From NCBI GenBank assembly GCA_025927765.1, contig JAICKU010000013.1, forward strand, positions 1 through 59,448: a stretch of DNA of 59,448 nucleotides. Direction: 5' to 3'. The DNA comes from Burkholderiales bacterium. GTDB taxonomy: Bacteria; Pseudomonadota; Gammaproteobacteria; Burkholderiales; Casimicrobiaceae. Positions 1 to 8,412 of this stretch are shown here, piece by piece (position 1 is the stretch's first letter; each line of letters begins with the position of its first letter). The notes beneath the pieces are model-generated. The model worked only from the letters and a program-made list of their open reading frames with translations. It was not told the origin of the DNA and searched no databases. The position numbers were made by a program, and so were the translations under genes.

Positions 1-1
1 C

Positions 2-1285
2 ATCCGCAACGAGCAGGCGTACCGGCGCGGCATGCAGGGACTCGCGTACGAGATCGTCATCAACTCGAGCCCGTGCATCGCGTACCTGATGGAAGAGAAC
101 ACGATGACGACGCAGGCGCTCGTCATCGCGCACGCGTGCTACGGCCACAACTCGTTCTTCAAGGGCAACCATCTGTTTCGGCAGTGGACCGACGCGGAAG
201 CGATCCTCGACTACCTCGTGTTCGCGCGCCGCTACGTGATGGAGTGCGAGGAGCGTCATGGCGCCGACGCGGTCGAGGAAATCCTCGATGCCTGCCACGC
301 GCTGATGGCGCATGGCGTCGATCGTTATCGCCGGCCGCCGGCGCCCACGCTCAAGGCCGAGACCGAGCGCCTGCGTGCGCGCGAAGAGCATCGCGAGCGT
401 CAGTTCAACGACCTGTGGCGCACGCTGCCCGAAAAGGCGCCCGAGCAGAAGACGCACGCCGCCGACCGTTTTCCTTCCGAGCCGCAGGAGAACATCCTGT
501 ACTTCGTCGAGAAGCATTCGCCGAAGCTCGAGCCGTGGCAGCGCGAGCTCGTGCGCATCGTGCGCAAGCTCGCGCAGTACTTCGACCCGCAGGCGCAGAC
601 GAAGGTGATGAACGAGGGGTGGGCCTGCTTCTGGCACTACACGATCCTGAACCGGCTGCACGAGAGGCAGCTCGTCGACGACGGCTTCATGCTCGAGTTT
701 TTGAAGAGCCACACGAACGTGATCGCGCAGCCCGGTTACGACTCGAAAGCGTACAGCGGACTCAATCCGTATGCGCTCGGTTACGCGCTGTTCTCCGACC
801 TGCGCCGCATCTGCGAGCGCCCCGACGCGGAGGATCGCGCGTGGTTTCCCGACATCGCGGGCGGCGACTGGCAGCAGGTGCTCGACTTCGCGATGCGCAA
901 TTTCAAGGACGAGTCGTTCATCGGCCAGTACCTGTCGCCGCGGTTGATCCGCGAATTCCACCTGTTCGCGATCGCCGATCACGAAGAGGAGCGCGACCTG
1001 ATCGTCGACAGCATCCACGACGAGCGCGGCTACAAGCGCGTGCGCAAGCTCCTCGCGCAGCAGCACGCGCAGCACATCCGAGTGCCCGACGTGCAGGTGC
1101 TGCGCTACGACCGCGACGGCGACCGCTCGCTCACGCTGCGCCACCATCGCCGGCGTGGACGTCCCTTGAACGACGCCGCCGCGCAGGTGGTGGCGCATCT
1201 GCGCAGGCTCTGGGGCTTCCCGGTGCGCCTCGAGACGTGGGACGAGGATGCACGCGTGGGTGGCGTCGTGGAGTGCGCGGCCTAG
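2..1285 (+). CDS. spoVR: SpoVR family protein (5' partial)
   Basis: The reading frame is open to the left edge, so the N-terminus lies outside the window. The visible 427 codons match the SpoVR/YcgB family by the conserved stretches GLAYEIVINSSPCIAYLMEE, HACYGHNSFFK and NEGWACFWHYT, in family order. Full family members are about 500 residues, so roughly the last four fifths are present. The protein is expected to be cytoplasmic. In other proteobacteria SpoVR is often encoded next to the PrkA kinase and a DUF444 protein and is linked to stationary-phase stress, which is family knowledge; those partners would lie to the left. The exact biochemical role is unknown. The stop codon faces the convergent carbamoyltransferase gene across a 90-bp gap. 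Confidence 0.93.
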   Translation: MRNEQAYRRGMQGLAYEIVINSSPCIAYLMEENTMTTQALVIAHACYGHNSFFKGNHLFRQWTDAEAILDYLVFARRYVMECEERHGADAVEEILDACHALMAHGVDRYRRPPAPTLKAETERLRAREEHRERQFNDLWRTLPEKAPEQKTHAADRFPSEPQENILYFVEKHSPKLEPWQRELVRIVRKLAQYFDPQAQTKVMNEGWACFWHYTILNRLHERQLVDDGFMLEFLKSHTNVIAQPGYDSKAYSGLNPYALGYALFSDLRRICERPDAEDRAWFPDIAGGDWQQVLDFAMRNFKDESFIGQYLSPRLIREFHLFAIADHEEERDLIVDSIHDERGYKRVRKLLAQQHAQHIRVPDVQVLRYDRDGDRSLTLRHHRRRGRPLNDAAAQVVAHLRRLWGFPVRLETWDEDARVGGVVECAA

Positions 1286-1340
1286 CTAGCTGCCGAACGT
1301 CGACGACAAAGGGCGAAGGCCGTGATTGCGGGCGCCCCCA

Positions 1341-1357
1341 GGGAGGTGCATCCTCCC
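1341..1357. terminator. Short hairpin between convergent genes
   Basis: A perfect 6-bp inverted repeat (GGGAGG / CCTCCC, loop TGCAT) sits between the convergent spoVR and carbamoyltransferase stops. No T-run follows on either strand, so a terminator role is a weak guess from position. Confidence 0.25.
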
Positions 1358-1375
1358 GGCCTCCGGTTCCTCAGG

Positions 1376-3214
1376 CTAGTCCAGTTCGAACTTGTGCACG
1401 TAGCTCCGCCCAAGTGCCCCATCCTGCTCCTCTTTCTTGAGCCAGCAGTTGCCCACCGCAAGCCGCTCGATCTCAGTGCCCATGAAGCAGTGAAACGCAC
1501 CCTCCGGTGTACCCACGATGGGCTCGCCACGCACGTTGAAGCTGGTGTTCACGATCACCGGGCAACCGGTCATGCGATGGAACGTCGAAATCAACGCGTG
1601 GTAGCGTGGATTGGTTTCCTGATGTACGGTCTGCACGCGCGCTGAGTAGTCGACGTGCGTTACCGCCGGAATGTCGGATCGAGGTACGTTGAGCTTATCG
1701 ATGCCGAACAGCCGGCCTTGTTCCGAAGTCATTGCTTTGCGTCGGTGCTTTACGACATCGGCGACGAGCAGCATATAGGGACTGTCGCGGTCCAGTTCGA
1801 ACCAGTCGGATACGCACTCGCGCAAAACCGACGGTGCAAATGGTCGGAACGATTCGCGATATTTCACCTTGAGGTTCAGCATCGATTGCATCGTCGGCGA
1901 TCGAGCGTCGCCGAGGATCGAGCGACCGCCGAGGGCGCGGGGGCCGAATTCCATCCGACCCTGGAACCAACCGAGCGCTTTCTGATCGGCGAGGGACTGC
2001 GCGCCCTCGGTCAGAACGCCCTCATCCGATAGCACTTCGAACTTCGCCCCGGCAGCCCGCAGTCGCGCTTCGATCTCTGGTTGCGCAAAGGCGGGACCCA
2101 CAAAGGCGCCCTTCATCCGATCGGCGGCGCCATCGAGGGGCGCGCGCGGTTCGCCTTTGTGAATATGGCAGACGGCGAGGGCTGCGCCAAGTGCTCCACC
2201 GGCATCACCTGCCGCCGGCTGGATCCAGAGGTTCTTGAATCGGCCGTCCCGGAGTACTTTGCCGTTCGCGACGCAGTTCAGCGCAACACCGCCGGCGAGG
2301 CACAGGTTGGCGCTGCCTGTTTCATCCGCGATCGATCGGGTAAGCCTGAGGACGACGTCCTCAGTGACTGCCTGAATTGACGCGGCGAGGTCCATATCGC
2401 GTTGGGTAAGCTTGTCATCCGGCTTGCGGGGAGGACCGCCGAAGAGCGCGTGGAAGCGCTCGTTTGTCATCGTGTGACCAGTGCAGTAGTTGAAATATGG
2501 CAGGTTCAAGCGGAACGTGCCGTCCGGCTTCAAATCCAGCAGGTTGTCATAGATCAGTTGTGCATACTTGGGCGTGCCGTATGGCGCGAGCCCCATCACC
2601 TTATACTCACCGGAGTTGACCTTGAATCCGGTGTAATACGTGAACGCCGAGTAAAGAAGCCCTAGCGAGTGTGGAAAGTGGATCTCCTTGCGCACTTCAA
2701 GGCGGTTTCCCGATCCATGTGCAAGCGATGTGGTCGCCCATTCGCCGACTCCATCCATGGTGAGCACAACCGCCTCGTCGAACGGGGACGGGAAAAAAGC
2801 GCTGGCTGCGTGGCTCAGGTGGTGCTCGGAGAAGAGGATTTTGTCGGCGACCGACTTCGTCTCGCCGAGGTCGTTGAGCTTCTTGACCAGCAGGTTCCTG
2901 AGGAGGAGCTTTTCGCGCAGCCAGACGGGGATCGCCATCCTGAAGGAGTCGAATCCATGCGGCGCGAAAGCAAGATAAGTTTCGAGTAACCGCTCGAATT
3001 TAAGGAACGGCTTGTCGTAGAAGGCGATGAAATCGAGCTGGTCGAGGCGGATTCCCGCCTCCTTGAGACAATACTCGATCGCGTTGAACGGGAAGCGCGG
3101 ATCGTGCTTCTTGCGAGTGAACCGCTCCTCCTGCGCGGCCGCAACAACCACTCCGGCCTCCACGAGCGCTGCGGCGCTGTCGTGATAGAAGGCGGAGATG
3201 CCTAGGACGCGCAT
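1376..3214 (-). CDS. Carbamoyltransferase, NodU/CmcH family (SxtI-like)
   Basis: Predicted O-carbamoyltransferase of 612 residues using carbamoyl phosphate and ATP. The start was set at MRVLGISAFYHDSAAAL (ATG at 3214) because family members begin with this strand; an upstream in-frame extension encodes only low-complexity shadow of the preceding small gene. The N-terminal Kae1/YrdC-like part carries the metal-binding HHLSHA motif at residues 131-136, and the C-terminal part carries WFQGRMEFGPRALGGRSIL, typical of the family. It lies 8 bp downstream of the DUF5989 gene in a four-gene minus-strand set with SxtJ-like and SGNH proteins. That arrangement resembles saxitoxin sxtI-L, but other saxitoxin enzymes are absent, so the substrate is more likely an envelope sugar (inference). 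Confidence 0.93.
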   Translation of the reverse strand: MRVLGISAFYHDSAAALVEAGVVVAAAQEERFTRKKHDPRFPFNAIEYCLKEAGIRLDQLDFIAFYDKPFLKFERLLETYLAFAPHGFDSFRMAIPVWLREKLLLRNLLVKKLNDLGETKSVADKILFSEHHLSHAASAFFPSPFDEAVVLTMDGVGEWATTSLAHGSGNRLEVRKEIHFPHSLGLLYSAFTYYTGFKVNSGEYKVMGLAPYGTPKYAQLIYDNLLDLKPDGTFRLNLPYFNYCTGHTMTNERFHALFGGPPRKPDDKLTQRDMDLAASIQAVTEDVVLRLTRSIADETGSANLCLAGGVALNCVANGKVLRDGRFKNLWIQPAAGDAGGALGAALAVCHIHKGEPRAPLDGAADRMKGAFVGPAFAQPEIEARLRAAGAKFEVLSDEGVLTEGAQSLADQKALGWFQGRMEFGPRALGGRSILGDARSPTMQSMLNLKVKYRESFRPFAPSVLRECVSDWFELDRDSPYMLLVADVVKHRRKAMTSEQGRLFGIDKLNVPRSDIPAVTHVDYSARVQTVHQETNPRYHALISTFHRMTGCPVIVNTSFNVRGEPIVGTPEGAFHCFMGTEIERLAVGNCWLKKEEQDGALGRSYVHKFELD

Positions 3215-3222
3215 CGCGTTCG

Positions 3223-3372
3223 CTAGAACAGGGTATAGATGAGCGGCGCGATCGCCGATCCGGGCGCCAGCACGAGCAACACGCCGAGCAATGACATGAC
3301 GAACAGGACCGGGACGAGCCAATACTTCTTTCGGGTGCGCGCGAAGCGCCACAACTCTGCAATTAAGTCCAT
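3223..3372 (-). CDS. DUF5989 family small membrane protein (SxtK-like)
   Basis: A 49-residue gene. It begins MDLIAELWRFARTRKKYW, then has one hydrophobic segment (about residues 18-36) and ends in APLIYTLF. This is the signature of DUF5989/SxtK proteins, which are almost always found beside NodU/CmcH carbamoyltransferases. It sits 10 bp after the SxtJ-like gene and 8 bp before the carbamoyltransferase, so translation is probably coupled. The basic N-terminal patch followed by a single membrane segment suggests a membrane anchor or small partner subunit. No catalytic residues are apparent and its role is not established in any system I know. Confidence 0.88.
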   Translation of the reverse strand: MDLIAELWRFARTRKKYWLVPVLFVMSLLGVLLVLAPGSAIAPLIYTLF

Positions 3373-3382
3373 GTTGAAGTCC

Positions 3383-3802
3383 TCAGAATGAATCTCTCAG
3401 GCTCTCAGGCGACGGGCCCGGCGGGATGCGCTCGATCCAGTAGCTTCTTGCCGCCGGGTCCGAACGAAGTCGCAACAAATCCCTGTGGAGCAGGCGCATG
3501 ATTAGTCCAAGGGGCGTGATAACCAAAAAGTACGAAAATCCGAGGACAATCGGACTGACTAGGCGCTGCAAGAGCAACCCCACTTTCGCCCAAGCGCGGT
3601 TGAGTGGCGCGAGGGTCGGTGGAAACACGAGTGCTGCGAGCAACAGGACGCTCGCTACGATCAGCGCCCACCATCGCGGGTTTTCCCCCCAGAAAAGCGG
3701 TAACAGTCCAACGATCGAGAAGGCCGCAAACAGCGCGAACCCGAAAGAGCGATCCGAGGTAGCCCGGAACTCATGCTCGCGAATGAGCGATTCGTGACCC
3801 AT
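3383..3802 (-). CDS. SxtJ family membrane protein
   Basis: About 139 residues, with three to four hydrophobic stretches: a pair around residues 20-60 (FALFAAFSIVGLLPLFW and WWALIVASVLLLAALVF) and one around 85-105 (VSPIVLGFSYFLVITPLGLIM). The layout and the closing RSYWIERIPPGPSPESLRDSF match SxtJ-type proteins that accompany carbamoyltransferases and DUF5989 proteins. The start was placed at MGHESLIREHEF; a longer in-frame start at 3868 adds 22 residues of unconvincing sequence and would abut the upstream gene. Function unknown; it is probably an inner-membrane partner of the carbamoyltransferase, inferred only from constant gene neighbourhood. Confidence 0.8.
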   Translation of the reverse strand: MGHESLIREHEFRATSDRSFGFALFAAFSIVGLLPLFWGENPRWWALIVASVLLLAALVFPPTLAPLNRAWAKVGLLLQRLVSPIVLGFSYFLVITPLGLIMRLLHRDLLRLRSDPAARSYWIERIPPGPSPESLRDSF

Positions 3803-3871
3803 CGATTGGGTCCTCCACTGATGACTGGCGAGGAAGGTCAATTGGCGATCCGCGGAAAAGCTCCGCATGAG

Positions 3872-5095
3872 CTAGCGCCCGGTCATCGTCCGAAAAGGTG
3901 GTTCGCCGGGTGCGGCATGTGCGACCCACTGAGGTGCGTGCGTCGAAATCGAACGAAATAGGGCGTCTGCAAGGATGACGTTTCCAGCGTCATTGAAATG
4001 GGCGTCATGCAACCAATGCGTTGCCACTCCCTTGTCGTTCGCCGCCAGGAGGTCCGAGTAAAAGGGGAGGTAAACGCTGTCGGACCGGCTGCAGAAGTCT
4101 TTGAGAAACGTCGTTACGTCTGGCTCGTCTCCGAAGTATTTCGATGCATCAACGACGACGAGAACGGCGCCGGAGCGCGCCACGTCACGCTGCAAGTCCT
4201 GCAACAGCCGCGCATTCACTGCATAAAGCTGGCCGTCATTCTTGGTGTTCGTCGGGGAATCGTTCGGAACGGTCCGGCCCCGCGCATGACGCAAAGCCTG
4301 GCGCAAGCGCTCGTACAGAAGCGAGGCGTAATGCAGGGTGACAAGCGATATTCTTCGCTTCGAGTGCTGACCATGAAACTGCGTAGTGATCAGCCGTTGC
4401 TGCATCTTCACGAATTCGTCGTAATCCCGTGCCGGCTCTTTCAACAGCGTGCCGTCGCCTTGAAGGTCGAATGTCGGTCTGACCCACAGTCGCTTCTGCT
4501 CGCTTCCAGGGAACGCTCCGGACTCGTATCGCTGCAGCGTTCGGGCCATGATGAATTTGGCCACGAATATTGCGACGTAGTCCGGTTCGTACTGCCGCGC
4601 TGTTTGCTCCCAGGTGAGGAGGTACTGTCCGACGCCATAGTTGGAGATGCCGAAGTTGAGTACCTCCCAGGAACGCGGTCCCTGATGATCGACGACAGCT
4701 GACGCGTTCAGGCGCTGCTCCAGGAGATGTCCGCTCGTCTTCTCGAACGGTACCTGCACGGCCTCGATGAAGGAGTCTCCCAACAGCGCGACGCGAGCGA
4801 CTTCGGAAGGTTTCGCGCGGTCTCTTGTCATGTCGCGGTAACCGCTTGAATTGGTCTGCACATGCACACTGAAATCGGACGCATACCAATCGTGCCCGGC
4901 CCAGGTCCACGCCATATTTGGAACCTGCCGCCATCCCACGGCGGCGTCCGGCTGCAGAAAGAGAACGTCGTATGACGGATGGGCGAGCGCAACTACTTGT
5001 CCGATTGCCTCGAGAAGCATCCATAGGGCGAATAGAACGAGGAGGTTCACGGCCGCGACCTTCAAGGCGGCATATGGGCGGGAACGAGTAGCCAT
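3872..5095 (-). CDS. SGNH/GDSL-type hydrolase family protein, membrane anchored (SxtL-like)
   Basis: A 407-residue protein with one N-terminal membrane segment (about residues 12-37, LKVAAVNLLVLFALWMLLEA) and a periplasmic SGNH domain. The nucleophile motif is ALLGDSFIEA with Ser108, and the catalytic Asp/His pair is seen near the C-terminus as DAHFNDAGN (Asp364, His366). SGNH proteins of this type hydrolyse or transfer acyl esters on polysaccharides. It is the first gene of the minus-strand set that ends with the carbamoyltransferase, matching the GDSL-lipase gene sxtL beside sxtI-K. ATG at 5095 was chosen because it gives a good start before the membrane segment; the longer frame to 5167 adds charged sequence with no family support. 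Confidence 0.82.
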   Translation of the reverse strand: MATRSRPYAALKVAAVNLLVLFALWMLLEAIGQVVALAHPSYDVLFLQPDAAVGWRQVPNMAWTWAGHDWYASDFSVHVQTNSSGYRDMTRDRAKPSEVARVALLGDSFIEAVQVPFEKTSGHLLEQRLNASAVVDHQGPRSWEVLNFGISNYGVGQYLLTWEQTARQYEPDYVAIFVAKFIMARTLQRYESGAFPGSEQKRLWVRPTFDLQGDGTLLKEPARDYDEFVKMQQRLITTQFHGQHSKRRISLVTLHYASLLYERLRQALRHARGRTVPNDSPTNTKNDGQLYAVNARLLQDLQRDVARSGAVLVVVDASKYFGDEPDVTTFLKDFCSRSDSVYLPFYSDLLAANDKGVATHWLHDAHFNDAGNVILADALFRSISTHAPQWVAHAAPGEPPFRTMTGR

Positions 5096-5330
5096 GGTGT
5101 CGGACGTAGGAAAATCGCCTCCTTCGTCGAGAGCGGAAACAACTATCCGCCCGGATGGCCGAATCAATAATTAGCCGACAGGTATAAGGTTCTATACCTA
5201 TCGGTATATTTCACGGCCGAATGTCGTCGCCTTCGCTGTTGCGCCCGTACGACAGGTAACGGCAACGCGGCGGCAACAAGGTGATGAACGCTGGCCGGCG
5301 CGGCTGCCCGCGCGGTAGTGTGCGACGTAT

Positions 5331-7202
5331 ATGACATCGTCATACTGGTCGCATGCTCTGGAAGTCGCGGTTCGACTGCGTGCCGTCGCAGGATGCGTCG
5401 TCGCCCTCTTCCTGGCACTCGTGCTCGTCGCGACGGGTGCGCTCGCCGCGAGCGTGACGCTCGCCTGGGATCCGGTTTCCAGCCCCGCGCTCGCCGGCTA
5501 CGTGGTTCATTCGGGGCCGGCGGCCGGCAACTATACGACGCGGATCGACGTAGGCAACGTCACGACGCGCGCCGTCGCCAATCTCGCCGAAGGCGCGACC
5601 TATCACTTCGCCGTCACCGCGTACGACGCCACCGGCACGCAATCGTCATTCTCGAACGACGTCGCGGTCACGGTCGGCTACGCCGCGCCGATCGCGAGCT
5701 TCACCGCGAGTGTTTCGTCGGGTGTTGCGCCGCTGGCGCTCAATTTCACGAGCACGTCGAGCGGAAACATCGCGAGCTATGCGTGGACGTTCGGCGACGG
5801 CACCGGCAGCACTTCGCAGAATCCTTCGCATGTCTATGCGGCGCCGGGCGTGTACACCGTGTCGCTGTCGGTCACGGGACCCGGCGGAACGAGCGCGAAG
5901 ACCGCGTCGAACCTCATCAGCGTTCGCGCGCCCGCTGACGTCACGCCGCCAAGCGCACCTGCTGCGCTCGTCGCCAACGCAGTGGGAACTGGCGCCGTCG
6001 ACTTGTCGTGGAATCGCTCGACCGACGACGTCGGCGTCGCGAACTACCAGATCGAGCGTTGCGAGGGCAACGCTTGCACGGCGTTCGTGTCGATCGGTAC
6101 CTCGACCACGTCGGAATTCAGCGATCGCGGCCTCGCGATCGCAACGACGTATCGCTATCGGGTGCGCGCGATGGACGCTGCCGGCAACGCAAGCGCGTAT
6201 TCGAATTTCGCGACTGCGACGACGTGGACGGGGGCGAGCGTCAACGTCGCGCTGGCGGCGAACGGCGGTGTCGCGACGGCGTCGAGCACGCTGCGCGCCG
6301 TGAACGCCGTGGCGTACGTGAACGACAACCTTCGCGCAGGCGCGGGCTGGTCGACGGGCGGAGGCGGGTGGGCGGATGCAACGCCAGCGGCGTTTCCCGA
6401 TTGGGTGCAGGTCGCGTTCGACAGCGTGAAGACGATCGACCACGTCGTCGTCTACTCCGTGCAGGACGATTTCCAGAACCCGGCCGAGCCCGCTGCGACG
6501 ATGACCTTCACGAAGTACGGGTTGACGGCATTCCAGGTACAGGCCTGGAACGGGTCCGCATGGGTGACGCTCGCGAACGTGACCGGCAACAACCTCGTCA
6601 AGCGCGGCGTCGCATTCGCGCCGACGGCGACCGATCGCATTCGCGTCGTTGTCTCCGGCGTCGCCGACGGCGCATGGTCGCGGATTACCGAACTCGAGGC
6701 GTGGACGGCGTCGTCGACGCAGACCACGGCCAATTACGCGCTCGCGGCCAACGGCGGCGTGGCGAGCGCGTCGAGCACGCTGCGGCCGGTGAACGCGGTC
6801 TCCTATGTCAACGACGATCAACGCTCCGGCGCCGGCTGGTCCACGGGGGGTGGTGGCTGGGCCGACGGGACCTCGGGCGCCTTTCCGGATTGGGTCCAGG
6901 TCGCGTTCAGCGGCGCGAGAACGATCGACCACGTCGTCGTGTATTCGGTGCAGGACGATTTCCAGCATCCGGTCGAGCCGACCGACACGACGACGTTCAC
7001 GAAATTTGGTCTGACGGCGTTCCAGGTGCAGGGCTGGAACGGCTCGGCGTGGGTGACGCTCGCGAGCGTCGCCGGGAACAATCTCGTGAAGCGCAGCGTG
7101 GCATTCACGCCTTACACGACCGATCGCATTCGCGTGCTGGTCAGTGCCGTTGCCGACGGGACGTGGTCGCGCATCACCGAGATCGAGGCGTGGGGACGCT
7201 GA
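5331..7202 (+). CDS. Exported FN3-PKD-FN3 protein with two discoidin (F5/8C) domains
   Basis: 623 residues with a Sec signal peptide (hydrophobic core CVVALFLALVLVATGALA, cleavage near residue 40). Order: FN3 domain (about 41-120), PKD domain (about 122-200, YAWTFGDG motif), second FN3 (about 202-300), then two consecutive discoidin/F5-8C-like repeats (about 303-465 and 470-623), each containing GGGWAD..FPDWVQVAF, HVVVYSVQDDFQ and DRIRV. There is no visible catalytic domain. Discoidin domains usually bind glycans, so a secreted or surface polysaccharide-binding role is inferred. It is paralogous to the genes at 8413 and 10712. The ATG at 5331 is the only good start before the signal peptide, although no strong ribosome site precedes it. 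Confidence 0.85.
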   Translation: MTSSYWSHALEVAVRLRAVAGCVVALFLALVLVATGALAASVTLAWDPVSSPALAGYVVHSGPAAGNYTTRIDVGNVTTRAVANLAEGATYHFAVTAYDATGTQSSFSNDVAVTVGYAAPIASFTASVSSGVAPLALNFTSTSSGNIASYAWTFGDGTGSTSQNPSHVYAAPGVYTVSLSVTGPGGTSAKTASNLISVRAPADVTPPSAPAALVANAVGTGAVDLSWNRSTDDVGVANYQIERCEGNACTAFVSIGTSTTSEFSDRGLAIATTYRYRVRAMDAAGNASAYSNFATATTWTGASVNVALAANGGVATASSTLRAVNAVAYVNDNLRAGAGWSTGGGGWADATPAAFPDWVQVAFDSVKTIDHVVVYSVQDDFQNPAEPAATMTFTKYGLTAFQVQAWNGSAWVTLANVTGNNLVKRGVAFAPTATDRIRVVVSGVADGAWSRITELEAWTASSTQTTANYALAANGGVASASSTLRPVNAVSYVNDDQRSGAGWSTGGGGWADGTSGAFPDWVQVAFSGARTIDHVVVYSVQDDFQHPVEPTDTTTFTKFGLTAFQVQGWNGSAWVTLASVAGNNLVKRSVAFTPYTTDRIRVLVSAVADGTWSRITEIEAWGR

Positions 7203-7219
7203 TCGCCGAACGCGCGTAA

Positions 7220-8101
7220 TCAGCGCTTGCGCAGCACGAGCGCGAGGCCGCCGATGACGAGGACGAGGGCGGCGACCTGCCGCATGCCGAACGGCTCGCC
7301 GAGCGCGAGCGCCGCCGCGACGACGCCGATCACCGGCGTCAGCAGCGTGGCCATTGCCGCGATTTCCGCCGGCAGCCGCCGCAGCGCGGCGAACCACGTG
7401 AGGTAGCACACGCCCATCGGCACGATCGTCATGTAGACCATCAGCACGACGCCGCGCGTCGAGAGCGCGTCGAATCGCGGATGCTCGAGTGCGAGCCCGA
7501 GCACGACCATCGGCACGCAACCCACAAGCAGCTGCCAGGCGACCGACGCGAACGGCGCGAGCGGCAATGGCTCGACGACGATGGTGCCGAGCGCGAACAG
7601 GATCGCGGCCGCGAGCGCGAACAGGACGCCGGGCCAGCGATCGGCGCCAAGTGCAAATCCACCGGCGAAGAGCGTCAGGATGCCGGCGATGCAGAGCGCG
7701 AGTCCCGCAATGCCACGTGGGCTGGGGCGCCTCCCGCGTACGGGCCACGCAAGCAGCATCGCCCACGTCGGCATCGTATAGACCAGCAACGCCCCCTGGC
7801 CGGCGGTCAGCCACGTGAGCGAGAGCGTGGTGAAGCCCATCCACGCGAAGACGTTCAGGAACGACGCAACGACGAGCCGGTGCGCGGTGCCGCGCGGCAG
7901 GGCCAGCGACTCACCGAGACGCCACGCGACACCCGCCAGGATCACGCCGGCCGCCACACCCGCGACGCCACGCGCGAACAGAGGCGGCCATTCGCGCAGC
8001 AGCAGCTTCATTGCCGGCCAGTTGATGCCCCAGCCGGCGGACGTCACCAGCAGGCAGACGAGACCGACCAGGCGAGTAGATGCCAACGGCATGAATTTCA
8101 T
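7220..8101 (-). CDS. EamA/DMT-superfamily transporter
   Basis: 293 residues with about ten hydrophobic segments arranged as two EamA repeats, beginning MPLASTRLVGLVCLLVTSAGWGINWPAMKLLL, whose GWGINWPAMK stretch is typical of the first repeat, and ending in LALVLRKR. The family exports or imports small metabolites (amino acids, nucleosides, drugs) across the inner membrane; the substrate here cannot be read from the sequence. It is transcribed opposite to, and sits between, two paralogous FN3-PKD genes, so it probably belongs to neither. A GGAG lies about 10 bp upstream of the ATG. Confidence 0.9.
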   Translation of the reverse strand: MKFMPLASTRLVGLVCLLVTSAGWGINWPAMKLLLREWPPLFARGVAGVAAGVILAGVAWRLGESLALPRGTAHRLVVASFLNVFAWMGFTTLSLTWLTAGQGALLVYTMPTWAMLLAWPVRGRRPSPRGIAGLALCIAGILTLFAGGFALGADRWPGVLFALAAAILFALGTIVVEPLPLAPFASVAWQLLVGCVPMVVLGLALEHPRFDALSTRGVVLMVYMTIVPMGVCYLTWFAALRRLPAEIAAMATLLTPVIGVVAAALALGEPFGMRQVAALVLVIGGLALVLRKR

Positions 8102-8412
8102 CGCGCGCCGCTCCTCAGTGGCACGAAGAGAAGGATCGCTACCGTGTTAATAAACAAAGACTTAACGAGATGTGTCGTCGTTCTGAGACAGTGAGCGTTT
8201 ATGACATCGGCGTGAATAGTTGTAAACAACAGTACGAGTACGACAAACGTGGACATGGTAGCTTTGCGCGGCATTTGAGCGGCGAAACGAAAGAGCGTGT
8301 CCGCTCGACCACCCGCTTTATGCCGCCGGGATAAGAGTTTCACGCTGCCCGGGCAACTCCCTCCATGCGCGGCTCCCCGCGTACCGCATCCACTCTCCTC
8401 GGCGGAGTTTTC
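8102..8412. other. Divergent intergenic region, no gene seen
   Basis: Separates the leftward EamA gene from the rightward FN3-PKD gene. It holds an AT-rich stretch near 8143-8170, a palindrome GTTGTAAACAAC at 8219-8230 and TATGACATCGG at 8200-8210, which resembles TATGACAATGG at 10408-10418 ahead of the next paralogue. GGCGGAG at 8401-8407 is the likely ribosome site of the gene at 8413. No RNA gene was recognised. Confidence 0.5.

Noticed and set aside
73..1440. A 455-residue plus-strand frame over spoVR
   Set aside because: Arg/Ala-rich out-of-frame shadow; SpoVR motifs are in another frame.
1376..5095. A saxitoxin-type biosynthetic cluster
   Set aside because: Only the carbamoyltransferase and its usual neighbours are present. 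No polyketide synthase-like, amidinotransferase or Rieske oxygenase gene is nearby.
5646..7844. A 732-residue minus-strand open frame across the first FN3-PKD gene
   Set aside because: It is Arg/Ala/Asp rich, spans two real genes on different strands and shows no domain. It is a high-GC antisense shadow.
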